Assembly: GCA_903918375.1 (NCBI GenBank) | Contig: CAIXED010000049.1 | Location: 1 to 50,924 of the forward strand | Length of the DNA: 50,924 nt | Direction: 5' to 3' | Origin: an uncultured Pseudomonadota bacterium | GTDB lineage: Bacteria; Pseudomonadota; Gammaproteobacteria; Methylococcales; Methylomonadaceae | In this document: piece after piece, positions 17,603 to 28,525 of the stretch | Numbering within the stretch: position 1 is the stretch's first letter | Layout: each line of letters opens with the position of its first letter | The notes under the pieces: generated by a model | Database searches by the model: none | Told to the model about the DNA's origin: nothing | What the model saw: the letters and a program-made list of their open reading frames with translations, nothing else | Translations under genes and position numbers: made by a program

Positions 17603-17907
17603 TGAGTCATAGCGATTACTTAATTACTATTCACGTCCCACCCAGCCTTGAAGATGCGGTGGTGGATTGTTTGTTGGGCTTTGAAACCGCTCAAGGTTTT
17701 TCCAGCTTTGCAGTCAATGCCCACCATCATAGTAATCATGGTTCATCGCTGGCTGAGCTAGTCAGTGGCAGGCAGGGCAAAATCAGCTTTCAGATGTATG
17801 TTGAAAAAAATGATATTGGCGCGGTTTTGAATCAGTTAAAAACCGATTTTGCGGGGGCGGGTTTGCATTACTGGGTGACGCCGGTGATTGAGCAAGGCGT
17901 CATCTAA
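17602..17907 (+). CDS. DUF3240 family protein
   Basis: A 101-residue cytoplasmic protein of the DUF3240 type, usually the last gene of CusCBA-like operons and predicted to have a PII-like ferredoxin fold. Visible features are the opening YLITIHVPPSLEDAVVDCLL, a central His-rich loop (NAHHHSNHG, about residues 36-44) and the ending HYWVTPVIEQGVI. A role in sensing or buffering the exported metal is plausible and unproven. Its start overlaps the pump stop by one base. Confidence 0.82.
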   Translation: MSHSDYLITIHVPPSLEDAVVDCLLGFETAQGFSSFAVNAHHHSNHGSSLAELVSGRQGKISFQMYVEKNDIGAVLNQLKTDFAGAGLHYWVTPVIEQGVI

Positions 17908-17960
17908 TTGCTCACCCGTTAAACCGGAAACCAAGGGATTTAATTGATTCTAAAACAAAA

Positions 17961-17990
17961 ATGACAAGCTTCGCGTCAATTGGATAGAAT
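17961..17990 (+). promoter_or_regulatory. Probable sigma70 promoter of ssrA
   Basis: ATGACA (17961-17966) and TAGAAT (17985-17990) are separated by 18 bases and placed 10 bases before the mature 5' end of the tmRNA, which itself starts with G. Position fits well; the -35 match is fair. Confidence 0.65.
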
Positions 17991-18000
17991 ACAAGCTCTT

Positions 18001-18379
18001 GGGGGCGACCTGGCTTCGACGTGGGTAGCAAAACCTCAGGTGCATGCCGAGCACAGTACAGCTCGTAAAACCTACTGAAATAAAGTATTCGCAAACGACG
18101 AAAACTACTCAGTGGCTTTAGCAGCTTAAACCCTGCACCACTTCTCTGACTGTGTGTACTTATGCGTGCAGAGTTCCTTCGGGGACATTCAGGGATCATA
18201 TTACATAAGATCGCGCCAAGGCTTAGTTCGGAGCTAAAAGCGCTAAATCCAATCGAAATCGCTGTTGATCCTCTTGGCCCGACGGGTAGTCAACAGTTAA
18301 ATTAAAAGCGCGGGATAAGCATGTAGAGCTTGTGGCGGAGTGCTTGCGGACGCGGGTTCAATTCCCGCCGCCTCCACCA
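18001..18379 (+). ncRNA. ssrA: Transfer-messenger RNA (tmRNA)
   Basis: One-piece tmRNA that rescues stalled ribosomes and tags their peptides for proteolysis. The 5' end GGGGGCGACCTGGCTTCGAC and 3' end CGCCTCCACCA pair as the tRNA-like acceptor stem (GGGGGCG with CGCCTCC, one G-U). The T arm GCGGGTTCAATTCCCGC precedes the encoded CCA. The tag reading frame starts at 18091. Several pseudoknot-type pairings between 18150 and 18340 are expected; I did not model them. An antisense ORF over the 5' half (17912-18199) is spurious. Confidence 0.96.
18091..18129 (+). other. ssrA: tmRNA tag-peptide reading frame
   Basis: Resume codon GCA opens a 12-codon frame ending in TAA: ANDENYSVALAA. With the alanine carried by tmRNA, the tag added to stalled proteins is AANDENYSVALAA. 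The ANDE start and ALAA end are the normal proteobacterial pattern (SspB/ClpX recognition). Confidence 0.93.
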
Positions 18380-18412
18380 AGAATAAGTTTTAAGAGAATC
18401 AAGAAAGACTAT

Positions 18413-18446
18413 AAACCCGCGGCTCACAAGGCTTAGCGGGTTTTTT
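18413..18446 (+). terminator. Rho-independent terminator of ssrA
   Basis: AAACCCGC (18413-18420) pairs with GCGGGTTT (18436-18443), and the T-run continues to 18446. It lies 33 bases after the mature tmRNA end. Confidence 0.85.
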
Positions 18447-19477
<1,031 letters not shown>

Positions 19478-19506
19478 GCCGTTGTTATCTCAAGTGGAAT
19501 CAGAAC

Positions 19507-20928
19507 ATGGCAGGTAAAACCTTATACGACAAACTCTGGGACGATCACGTTGTTCATACCGAAGACGATGGCTCGTGCCTGATTTATATTGATCGCCAGT
19601 TATTGCATGAAGTGACATCACCGCAAGCGTTCGACGGCTTGCGTTTAGCCAACCGCCAACCTTGGCGAGTGACTCGCAATTTGGCGGTTGCTGATCACAA
19701 CGTCCCGACCGATCACCGCGATCAAGGCATTGCTGATCCGGTTTCGCGTTTACAAGTTGAAACCCTAGATAAAAACTGTGCTGAATTTGGGATTACCGAA
19801 TTTGACATGAGCGATATTCGTCAAGGTATCGTTCACGTTGTTGGCCCAGAACAAGGCGCGACTTTGCCAGGTATGACCGTGGTTTGCGGCGATTCGCACA
19901 CTTCAACCCATGGCGCATCAGCGGCATTGGCGTTTGGTATCGGTACTTCAGAAGTCGAACACGCGTTAGCGACGCAATGTTTGGTACAGAAAAAAGCCAA
20001 AAACATGCTGATTAAAGTCAACGGCCAAGTAGGTTTAGGCGTGACCGCGAAAGACATCGTGTTAGCGATTATTGGCAAAATCGGCACCGCTGGCGGTACT
20101 GGCTACACCATCGAATTCGCTGGCACCGCGATTCAAGCCTTGTCGATGGAAGGTCGGATGACGGTTTGTAATATGGCGATTGAAGCCGGTGCTCGCGCTG
20201 GTTTAGTCGCTGTTGACGACACCACTATCGATTATTACCAAGGCCGTCCTTATGCACCAAAAGGTGATGATTGGGCAATGGCGGTGCGTTACTGGCAACG
20301 TCTACATTCCGACAGCGATGCTCAATTCGACAAAGTGGTTGAATTAAATGCTGCCGAAATTAAGCCACAAGTGACTTGGGGCACTTCACCAGAAATGGTG
20401 GTACCCGTTGATGCCAATGTCCCAAATCCTGCACAAGAAGCTGATCCGGTTAAACGCGAAGGCATGCAACGCGCTTTGCAATATATGGGCTTAGAAGCAG
20501 GTCAAGCGATTACTGATATTAAAGTGGATCGGGTGTTTATCGGTTCTTGCACTAATTCCCGCATCGAAGATTTACGCCAAGCCGCGGCAGTGATTAATGG
20601 TCAAAGCAAAGCCGATAGCGTTAAACAAGTGTTGATCGTGCCAGGTTCAGGTTTGGTTAAACAACAAGCCGAAGCCGAAGGTTTGGATAAAGTGTTTATT
20701 GCCGCTGGTTTTGAATGGCGCGAGCCAGGTTGTTCAATGTGTTTGGCGATGAATGCCGACCGTTTGGAAGCGGGCGAACATTGTGCTTCAACCTCGAATC
20801 GCAATTTTGAAGGTCGCCAAGGCTACGGCGGCAGAACTCATTTGGTTAGCCCTGCAATGGCAGCGGCGGCAGCGATTGCCGGTCATTTTGTCAATGTTGC
20901 CGATTTAGCATCAGGAGCCTCAGCATGA
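19507..20928 (+). CDS. leuC: 3-isopropylmalate dehydratase, large subunit
   Basis: Isomerises 2-isopropylmalate to 3-isopropylmalate in leucine synthesis, together with LeuD. The 473-residue aconitase-fold subunit carries the three [4Fe-4S] cysteines: Cys348 in [14 protein letters not shown] and Cys409/Cys412 in [11 protein letters not shown]. Other family marks are [13 protein letters not shown] and the C-terminal [21 protein letters not shown]-like GGAA precedes ATG 19507. It overlaps leuD by 4 bases (ATGA). No leucine leader peptide or attenuator is evident upstream. Confidence 0.97.
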   Translation: MAGKTLYDKLWDDHVVHTEDDGSCLIYIDRQLLHEVTSPQAFDGLRLANRQPWRVTRNLAVADHNVPTDHRDQGIADPVSRLQVETLDKNCAEFGITEFDMSDIRQGIVHVVGPEQGATLPGMTVVCGDSHTSTHGASAALAFGIGTSEVEHALATQCLVQKKAKNMLIKVNGQVGLGVTAKDIVLAIIGKIGTAGGTGYTIEFAGTAIQALSMEGRMTVCNMAIEAGARAGLVAVDDTTIDYYQGRPYAPKGDDWAMAVRYWQRLHSDSDAQFDKVVELNAAEIKPQVTWGTSPEMVVPVDANVPNPAQEADPVKREGMQRALQYMGLEAGQAITDIKVDRVFIGSCTNSRIEDLRQAAAVINGQSKADSVKQVLIVPGSGLVKQQAEAEGLDKVFIAAGFEWREPGCSMCLAMNADRLEAGEHCASTSNRNFEGRQGYGGRTHLVSPAMAAAAAIAGHFVNVADLASGASA

Positions 20929-21563
20929 AAGCATTTACCCAATTAACGGCTTTGGTGGCACCGCTGGATCGCGCGAATGTTGATACCGATGCCATTATTC
21001 CTAAGCAATTTTTAAAGTCGATTCGTCGCGCGGGTTTTGGCCCGTATTTGTTTGATGAATGGCGTTATTTAGATCGCGGCGAGCCAGAAATGGATTGCAG
21101 CAATCGTCCGTTAAACCAAGACTTCGTGCTCAATCAGCCTAAATATCAAGGCGCACAAATTTTGCTGACTCGCGAAAATTTTGGCTGTGGCTCATCGCGT
21201 GAACACGCACCTTGGGCGCTGGAAGATTATGGGTTTCGGGCGATTATCGGTTCCAGTTTTGCCGACATTTTTTATAACAACTGCTTCAAAAACGGCATTT
21301 TGCCGATTGTGTTATCAGCCGATTTGATTGACCAATTGTTCAATCAAGTCACGGATGGTTATCAATTAAGCGTTGATTTAGAAAACAACGTCATCACCAC
21401 GCCCAGCGGCCAACGCATAGGCTTTAGTATCGATGAAAATCGTCGTTATCGCTTATTAAATGGTTTGGATGATATTGCTTTGTCGCTACAACACGCCGAC
21501 AAAATCAAAGCCTACGAAGCCGAACGCGCTAAACGTGCGCCGTGGTTGTTTAAAGACGCATAA
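20925..21563 (+). CDS. leuD: 3-isopropylmalate dehydratase, small subunit
   Basis: Swivel subunit partnering LeuC. At 212 residues it has the normal length. It opens with [17 protein letters not shown] and has the substrate loop [15 protein letters not shown] and [12 protein letters not shown], all typical of LeuD. Coupled to leuC by a 4-base overlap and followed by leuB after 25 bases, so leuCDB is one operon. leuA is not in the window. Confidence 0.97.
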   Translation: MKAFTQLTALVAPLDRANVDTDAIIPKQFLKSIRRAGFGPYLFDEWRYLDRGEPEMDCSNRPLNQDFVLNQPKYQGAQILLTRENFGCGSSREHAPWALEDYGFRAIIGSSFADIFYNNCFKNGILPIVLSADLIDQLFNQVTDGYQLSVDLENNVITTPSGQRIGFSIDENRRYRLLNGLDDIALSLQHADKIKAYEAERAKRAPWLFKDA

Positions 21564-21588
21564 GAATTTACAGATTAAGGTAACAACA

Positions 21589-22671
21589 ATGACAAGAAAA
21601 ATTGCAGTATTAGCCGGCGACGGTATTGGCCCAGAGATTGTTGCGGAAGCGATTAAAGTTTTAAGTTTCTTAAACACCGATATGAATTTAGATTTGGTGT
21701 TTGAAAACGCTTTGATTGGTGGCGCGGCTTATGATGCTTTTGGCACACCGCTACCACAACAAACTTTAAATCTCTGCAAAAACGCCGATGCGGTATTGCT
21801 CGGTGCGGTTGGCGGTCCTAAATGGGAGCCATTGGCTCATGCGGTACGTCCAGAACGCGGCTTATTGGGCATTCGTTCTGAATTAGGTTTGTTCTCAAAT
21901 CTACGTCCAGCGATTTTGTATCCACAATTGGTTGACGCTTCCACTTTGAAACCAGAAGTAGTTTCTGGCTTGGATTTGATGATCGTTCGTGAATTAACCG
22001 GTGGGATTTATTTCGGCCAACCACGCGGCACACGGATTTTGGAAAACGGTGAAAGACAAGCGTTTAACACCAAAATTTACAGCGAATCAGAAATCCGTCG
22101 CATTGCCCATTCAGCATTCAAAATCGCTCAAAAACGTAATAAAAAACTCTGTTCAGTGGATAAAGCCAACGTGCTTGAAGTCACCGAGTTATGGCGCGAA
22201 GTGATGACCGAAGTTGGTAAAGAATATCCAGATGTGCAATTGAGCCATATGTATGTTGATAACGCTGCAATGCAGTTGGTTCGTGCGCCAAAACAGTTTG
22301 ATGTGATGGTGACTACCAATATGTTTGGCGATATTTTGTCGGATACAGCAGCGATGTTAACCGGCTCAATCGGCATGTTGCCATCAGCGTCTTTGGATGC
22401 CAACGCCAAAGGTATGTACGAACCGATTCACGGTTCTGCACCCGACATCGCTGGCAAAGGCATTGCTAATCCATTAGCAACCATCTTGTCAGTGGCAATG
22501 ATGTTGCGTTACACCTTCAACGAAGCGGCGGCTGCGGATCGTATTGAACAAGCGGTTAACAGCGCTTTAGACGCTAAAGTGAGAACTGCAGACATTTATT
22601 CTGAAGGCATGATCAAAGTCAGCACTTCAGAAATGGGTGATGCGGTTGTTAATGCTTTGAAAGGAGCTTAA
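21589..22671 (+). CDS. leuB: 3-isopropylmalate dehydrogenase
   Basis: NAD-dependent oxidative decarboxylase giving the direct precursor of leucine. ATG 21589 is used because AAGG lies 8 bases upstream and the protein then starts [18 protein letters not shown]; the longer frame overlaps leuD. The 360 residues contain [15 protein letters not shown] and the metal/NAD signature [20 protein letters not shown], followed by [15 protein letters not shown]. Immediately followed (2 bases) by asd. Confidence 0.97.
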   Translation: MTRKIAVLAGDGIGPEIVAEAIKVLSFLNTDMNLDLVFENALIGGAAYDAFGTPLPQQTLNLCKNADAVLLGAVGGPKWEPLAHAVRPERGLLGIRSELGLFSNLRPAILYPQLVDASTLKPEVVSGLDLMIVRELTGGIYFGQPRGTRILENGERQAFNTKIYSESEIRRIAHSAFKIAQKRNKKLCSVDKANVLEVTELWREVMTEVGKEYPDVQLSHMYVDNAAMQLVRAPKQFDVMVTTNMFGDILSDTAAMLTGSIGMLPSASLDANAKGMYEPIHGSAPDIAGKGIANPLATILSVAMMLRYTFNEAAAADRIEQAVNSALDAKVRTADIYSEGMIKVSTSEMGDAVVNALKGA

Positions 22672-22673
22672 TC

Positions 22674-23696
22674 ATGTCAAAAACTTATGATGTTGCGGTA
22701 GTTGGTGCAACGGGCGCGGTTGGCGAAACCATGATTTCGATCTTGGAAGAGCGCAATTTTCCAGTTGGCAAAGTTTACGCTTTGGCCAGCGAACGCTCGG
22801 CTGGCAAACGGATTCCGTTTAAAGGCGGCTCTTTAGTCGTGGAAGATTTAGCTACTTTTGATTTTTCAAAAGTCCAAATCGGCTTGTTCTCACCGGGCGC
22901 TTCGGTTTCCGCTGAATACGCACCCAAAGCAGCGGCGGCAGGTTGTGTGGTGATTGATAACACCTCACAATTTCGCTACGACGATGAGATTCCGTTGGTA
23001 GTGCCAGAAGTTAATCCTGAAAAAGTCGCTGACTATAAAAATCACGGCATTATCGCTAACCCAAACTGCTCAACCATCCAAATGTTGGTGGCTTTAAAGC
23101 CGATTTACGATGCAGTCGGCATTACTCGTATCAACGTTGCCACTTATCAAGCGGTATCCGGCACAGGCAAAGAAGCGATTGAAGAATTGGCGACACAAAC
23201 TGCTAACTTGCTGAATGCTAAACCCGTCAAAGCCAGCGTTTATCCTAAACAAATCGCTTTCAACGTCTTGCCGCAAATTGATGTCTTTATGGACAACGGC
23301 TACACCAAAGAAGAAATGAAAATGGTTTGGGAAACCCGCAAAATCATGGGCGATGAGTCGATTTTGGTTAACCCAACTGCAGCGCGAGTACCGGTATTTT
23401 TCGGTCATTCAGAAGCGGTGCATATTGAAACCAAACAAAAAATCACTGCTGAACAAGTGCGTGAGTTATTGGCTTCAGCACCGGGCGTGACCTTGGTTGA
23501 TGAGCGGGTTAATGGTGGTTATCCAACCGCTGTGACCGAATCATCAGGTAATGATGATGTGTTTGTGGGTCGGATTCGTGAAGATATTTCCCATCCAATG
23601 GGGATTGATTTATGGGTGGTTGGTGATAACGTCAGAAAAGGCGCGGCGCTGAATAGCGTGCAAATTGCTGAAGTGTTAATCAGGGATTATTTGTAA
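22674..23696 (+). CDS. asd: Aspartate-semialdehyde dehydrogenase
   Basis: Reduces aspartyl phosphate to the semialdehyde, feeding lysine, threonine, methionine and diaminopimelate synthesis. The 340 residues have the NADP site GATGAVGETM (11-20), the catalytic Cys132 in NPNCSTIQM, and the substrate-binding VPVFFGHSEAVHIE. GAAAGGAGC provides a strong ribosome site 5-10 bases before ATG 22674. It sits 2 bases after leuB. The order leuCDB-asd-fimV is a common gammaproteobacterial arrangement. Confidence 0.96.
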   Translation: MSKTYDVAVVGATGAVGETMISILEERNFPVGKVYALASERSAGKRIPFKGGSLVVEDLATFDFSKVQIGLFSPGASVSAEYAPKAAAAGCVVIDNTSQFRYDDEIPLVVPEVNPEKVADYKNHGIIANPNCSTIQMLVALKPIYDAVGITRINVATYQAVSGTGKEAIEELATQTANLLNAKPVKASVYPKQIAFNVLPQIDVFMDNGYTKEEMKMVWETRKIMGDESILVNPTAARVPVFFGHSEAVHIETKQKITAEQVRELLASAPGVTLVDERVNGGYPTAVTESSGNDDVFVGRIREDISHPMGIDLWVVGDNVRKGAALNSVQIAEVLIRDYL

Positions 23697-23724
23697 GTTC
23701 GTTTCCACCAGCCGATTAGCTAAG

Positions 23725-23816
23725 CCGTTGGTGCTGAGCTTGTCGAAGCATGAACGGCGATGGTCGGCACAGCTCGGCTTTTCCGCTCATCCTTCGACAA
23801 AGCTCAGGACGAACGG
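23725..23816. repeat. Dispersed inverted repeat, copy B
   Basis: Left arm 23725-23757 and right arm 23783-23816 are near reverse complements, and both closely match the arms at 8658-8748. The arms differ by a few substitutions and one inserted A. The loop is unrelated to copy A except for the flanking TTTTCC, so the arms are the conserved part. It lies between asd and fimV. Confidence 0.8.
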
Positions 23817-23917
23817 AAAAGCCTCAACTGGCTAGAAAACCGATCAAATTTCTGCACGATCCTTTTCCGTGTACTTTAAAGCCTTGATAAAACCGCTAAA
23901 ACTGCTGAGTTAAAACA

Positions 23918-25429
23918 ATGAAATTAAAATCTGTTGCTTATTTATGCAAAACATTAGCGGTTGTTGGCTTGCTGACTCCAAGCCTAGGCTTGCCATTCAG
24001 CATTGGTGAGATTCACTTAAATTCGACGTTAAACCAAGCGGTTAACGCCGAATTTAAGCTCAATTTGGCGGAAGGTGAAAATGCTAGTGATATTTCCGTT
24101 CGCTTAGCGACAGCAGAGAAGTTCGAACAAGCAGGCATTGCTTGGAACCCATTGTTATCGGGTTTACAGTTTCAAACCACTAATCAAAACAATGGTTCTA
24201 TAACGGTAAAAGTCAGTTCAAAAGAGCCATTAACCAGCGCTGCGCTAAGCTTGTTAGTTGAAGTTTCTAGCCCACAAGGTACACAGCTCAAAGCCTTTAC
24301 AGCGCAAACTGCACCGGTAGTTAATCAAACACAATCTGATGCTCCCAGCGAAACCGTTAAACCCAGCAAAAAAGTTCCAGGGTTTAATCCTGAATCACTA
24401 AATGCAACTGGCACCGAATACGGCCCACTTAAAGCCAGCGATACCTTATGGAGTATTGCCGCTCACCTTGGCAAACAACGCGGTTTAAGCACCAAACAAA
24501 TGCTAACCGCTTTGCAAAAAGCCAATCCCGATGCCTTTAATAATGGCAGCATCGATTCTTTAAAACCTGATGCGATATTGCAAATCCCTTCGGCTGAAGC
24601 CAGTCTGGAACTTGCCTCAAAACCACATCAGCCTACCGAATCTGCGCCAGCGATTAAGAATAAAGCTTTAGAACTTGCCGCTCCGACAGAAACCACAGTC
24701 AGCGACAAAACCGAAGTCGGTAGCCAAGCAAAATCAGAACCACAGCCGGAGCCTAATCCCAGCACACCAGCAGTCATTGCTAACTCGCCAACCACCGGCA
24801 ATAACGATTTTCTAGCATTACAAACCAAGATTGCTGCCTTAGAGCAGCAACTCAGCATGATGCAACAGTTATTGGCATTAAAAGACCAACAGCTTGCGAT
24901 CTTACAAAATGCGAATAAAAACCAGTTTACTCAGGCGAATCCTGTCGCGGTTAAAGCCGAATTAGAATCGCCTTCTTCGTTGCTAATAGCCAGTTTTGGA
25001 TTGAGTTTATTAACAGGATTGGGCTGGTTGTTATGGCACAAGAATCAGCGTGAGCAACAACGAAAAAGCGATGATGAAGCGTTTTTTGATAACGACTTTT
25101 TGCCTTCTACAGCCACCCACAACGAGGCATTTTCTTTTAGCGAATTAGCTGCGACCGACCAATCATCATCAACCACCAACAATGGTGATTTCGATTTCGA
25201 TCTTGGCTTTTTTGAAGCGCCCGTAGCGCCTATTCTCGTCAATACACCAGCCAACCAAGATGACGCTGAGTGGCATGAGGATGATGAAACCGAAACCAAA
25301 ATCGACTTAGCAAAAGCCTATATCGATATGGGCGATCTGGAAATGGCAAAGATTATTGCTGAAGAGGTGATGAAAACTGGTAATGAACAACAAAAAGCCG
25401 CGGCTCAAGCGTTGTTGTCCGAACTTTAA
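23918..25429 (+). CDS. fimV: FimV-like polar/pilus assembly protein
   Basis: Inner-membrane, peptidoglycan-facing protein needed in related bacteria for type IV pilus function and polar organisation. Of 503 residues, the signal peptide is about 1-25. It is followed by the FimV N-terminal domain (FSIGEIHLNSTLNQAVNAEF), a LysM-like segment (YGPLKASDTLWSIAAHLG, about 168-230), a Pro/Glu-rich linker, a coiled coil (about 294-330), one TM helix (about 350-370) and the C-terminal FimV/TPR piece KIDLAKAYIDMGDLEMAK. It is shorter than P. aeruginosa FimV (over 900 aa). truA, often next, is absent. Confidence 0.88.
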   Translation: MKLKSVAYLCKTLAVVGLLTPSLGLPFSIGEIHLNSTLNQAVNAEFKLNLAEGENASDISVRLATAEKFEQAGIAWNPLLSGLQFQTTNQNNGSITVKVSSKEPLTSAALSLLVEVSSPQGTQLKAFTAQTAPVVNQTQSDAPSETVKPSKKVPGFNPESLNATGTEYGPLKASDTLWSIAAHLGKQRGLSTKQMLTALQKANPDAFNNGSIDSLKPDAILQIPSAEASLELASKPHQPTESAPAIKNKALELAAPTETTVSDKTEVGSQAKSEPQPEPNPSTPAVIANSPTTGNNDFLALQTKIAALEQQLSMMQQLLALKDQQLAILQNANKNQFTQANPVAVKAELESPSSLLIASFGLSLLTGLGWLLWHKNQREQQRKSDDEAFFDNDFLPSTATHNEAFSFSELAATDQSSSTTNNGDFDFDLGFFEAPVAPILVNTPANQDDAEWHEDDETETKIDLAKAYIDMGDLEMAKIIAEEVMKTGNEQQKAAAQALLSEL

Positions 25430-25522
25430 GCTTTTTTGAAGGCGTAGGCTCGAATAAGCATAACGTTTCGAGCAGAGAGCTTTTACAACCGGTATAGCCT
25501 TCGTGTACGACTGATGGCAATA

Positions 25523-25556
25523 AAAAAGCCCTAAACCTTGCGGTTTAGGGCTTTTT
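25523..25556. terminator. Bidirectional terminator between fimV and groEL
   Basis: AAAAAGCCCTAAACC and GGTTTAGGGCTTTTT form a perfect 15-bp stem around TTGC. A-runs and T-runs on both sides allow termination of both convergent transcripts. Confidence 0.92.
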
Positions 25557-25580
25557 GTTTAGCTAGGGCTGGGAAGCCGA

Positions 25581-27206
<1,626 letters not shown>

Positions 27207-27256
27207 TTAATTTCCTGAAAATGTGTAGTTAAGTCAAAAAGAGTGGGAATTAGCGA

Positions 27257-27544
27257 TTAAGCCAAGATGCCCATGATGTCGTCTTCACGCATCACAATTA
27301 ATTGTTCGCCATCGACTTTAACTTCGGTGCCTGAGTATTTGCCGAACAACACGCGGTCGCCGACTTTTACTTCTAAAGCACGGATTTGACCGTTATCTAA
27401 AGGTTTGCCAGCGCCAACGGCCAACACTTCGCCTTCACTTGGTTTTTCTGCGGCAGAACCCGGTAGAACGATACCACCAGCGGTTTTAGTTTCTTCTTCA
27501 ACGCGTTTAACGACAATACGGTCATGTAACGGACGAATTTTCAT
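27257..27544 (-). CDS. groES: Co-chaperonin GroES (10 kDa)
   Basis: Lid of the GroEL chamber. ATG 27544 follows AAGGAG with a 6-base spacing and is preferred to the in-frame TTG three bases upstream. The 95 residues start [18 protein letters not shown]; the mobile loop is [11 protein letters not shown] (about 16-27), and it ends [10 protein letters not shown]. First gene of the operon, under the CIRCE operator at 27592-27618. Confidence 0.98.
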   Translation of the reverse strand: MKIRPLHDRIVVKRVEEETKTAGGIVLPGSAAEKPSEGEVLAVGAGKPLDNGQIRALEVKVGDRVLFGKYSGTEVKVDGEQLIVMREDDIMGILA

Positions 27545-27591
27545 CAATATCTCCTTAGGTTCAAATTAAAAAATAAAAGGTTAAAAATTTA

Positions 27592-27618
27592 TTAGCACTC
27601 TCGTGCTTAGAGTGCTAA
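27592..27618 (-). promoter_or_regulatory. CIRCE operator (HrcA binding site)
   Basis: TTAGCACTC, 9 bases, GAGTGCTAA: an exact match to the CIRCE consensus. It overlaps the expected transcription start of groES, so HrcA binding would block initiation. hrcA itself is not in the window. Confidence 0.95.
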
Positions 27619-27645
27619 TAATATCCCGCTTTTGCACTCTGTCAA
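27618..27645 (-). promoter_or_regulatory. sigma70-type promoter of groESL
   Basis: On the minus strand, TTGACA (27645-27640) and TATTAT (27623-27618) are separated by 16 bases, immediately upstream of and touching CIRCE. The -35 is a consensus match. This indicates housekeeping-sigma transcription with HrcA repression rather than sole reliance on the heat-shock sigma factor. Confidence 0.8.
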
Positions 27646-27688
27646 GCTGTTTGGCATCATCTACGCCTTAGCTGACAACACAAAGACT

Positions 27689-28444
27689 ATGAACGATCAA
27701 CAATTACTCCGATACAGTCGCCAAATCATGTTGCCGCAAGTTGATATTGCCGGCCAGCAGTCATTACTCAACGCCAAAGTGTTAATCGTCGGCGCGGGCG
27801 GATTAGGCTCTCCAGCCGCCATGTATCTCGCTGCAGCCGGTGTCGGCCAAATCAGCATCTACGATGACGATCAAGTGGATTTAACCAATTTGCAACGCCA
27901 GATTGCCCATCACACTGCTGATATAGGGATGGATAAAGTCATTTCAACCCTTAACACTTTGCAAAATATCAATCCCGAAGTCACGGTATTGGCACACAAG
28001 GCGCGTTTAAATGGCGAATTGCTGGCCAATGAAGTGGAAAATGCCGATGTGGTATTGGATTGCAGTGATAATTTTTCAACTCGTTTTGCGATTAACCAAG
28101 CTTGTGTGAACGCTAAAACCCCTTTGGTTTCGGGGGCAGCGATTCGTTTTGAAGGCCAAGTCAGCGTTTTTACCCCAGGTGCAAATAACAGCCCTTGCTA
28201 CAACTGCTTGTATCAAAGTGACGGTGAAGAATTACAAAATTGCAGTCGCAACGGCGTGATTGCGCCCATTACCGGCATTATTGGCAGCACTCAAGCCTTA
28301 GAAGCGATGAAGTTGCTGATGGGAATTGGTGAGAGTTTGGTGGGACGTTTATTGTTATTAGACGGCTTAACCATGGAATGGCAAACCATGCGCTTAAAGA
28401 AGAATCCGGCTTGTCCGAGTTGTAGCCAGCTCTATAACGGATAG
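27689..28444 (+). CDS. moeB: MoeB/ThiF-family adenylyltransferase
   Basis: Activates the C-terminal Gly-Gly of a small sulfur carrier (MoaD for molybdopterin, possibly ThiS) by adenylation. ATG 27689 gives 251 residues, the size of E. coli MoeB. The opening LLRYSRQIMLPQVDIAGQQ is typical, followed by the nucleotide loop GAGGLGSPAAMYLAAAGVG (about 36-54), DLTNLQRQIAH, and zinc ligands in PCYNCLY and CPSC. There is no rhodanese domain. MoeB and ThiF cannot be separated with certainty from sequence alone; no moa or thi neighbours help. The Shine-Dalgarno is weak. Confidence 0.85.
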   Translation: MNDQQLLRYSRQIMLPQVDIAGQQSLLNAKVLIVGAGGLGSPAAMYLAAAGVGQISIYDDDQVDLTNLQRQIAHHTADIGMDKVISTLNTLQNINPEVTVLAHKARLNGELLANEVENADVVLDCSDNFSTRFAINQACVNAKTPLVSGAAIRFEGQVSVFTPGANNSPCYNCLYQSDGEELQNCSRNGVIAPITGIIGSTQALEAMKLLMGIGESLVGRLLLLDGLTMEWQTMRLKKNPACPSCSQLYNG

Positions 28445-28525
28445 GACTGACAACCCACTACAGACGGTATGTACTGTAAAATCCCAAAAAACACATAACA
28501 AAACCCAGGAACTTACACCTGCCCC

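Noticed and set aside
17912-18199. 95-codon ORF on the minus strand over the 5' half of the tmRNA
   Set aside because: It is fully explained by the ssrA gene, whose structure and tag are certain; there is no ribosome site or family.
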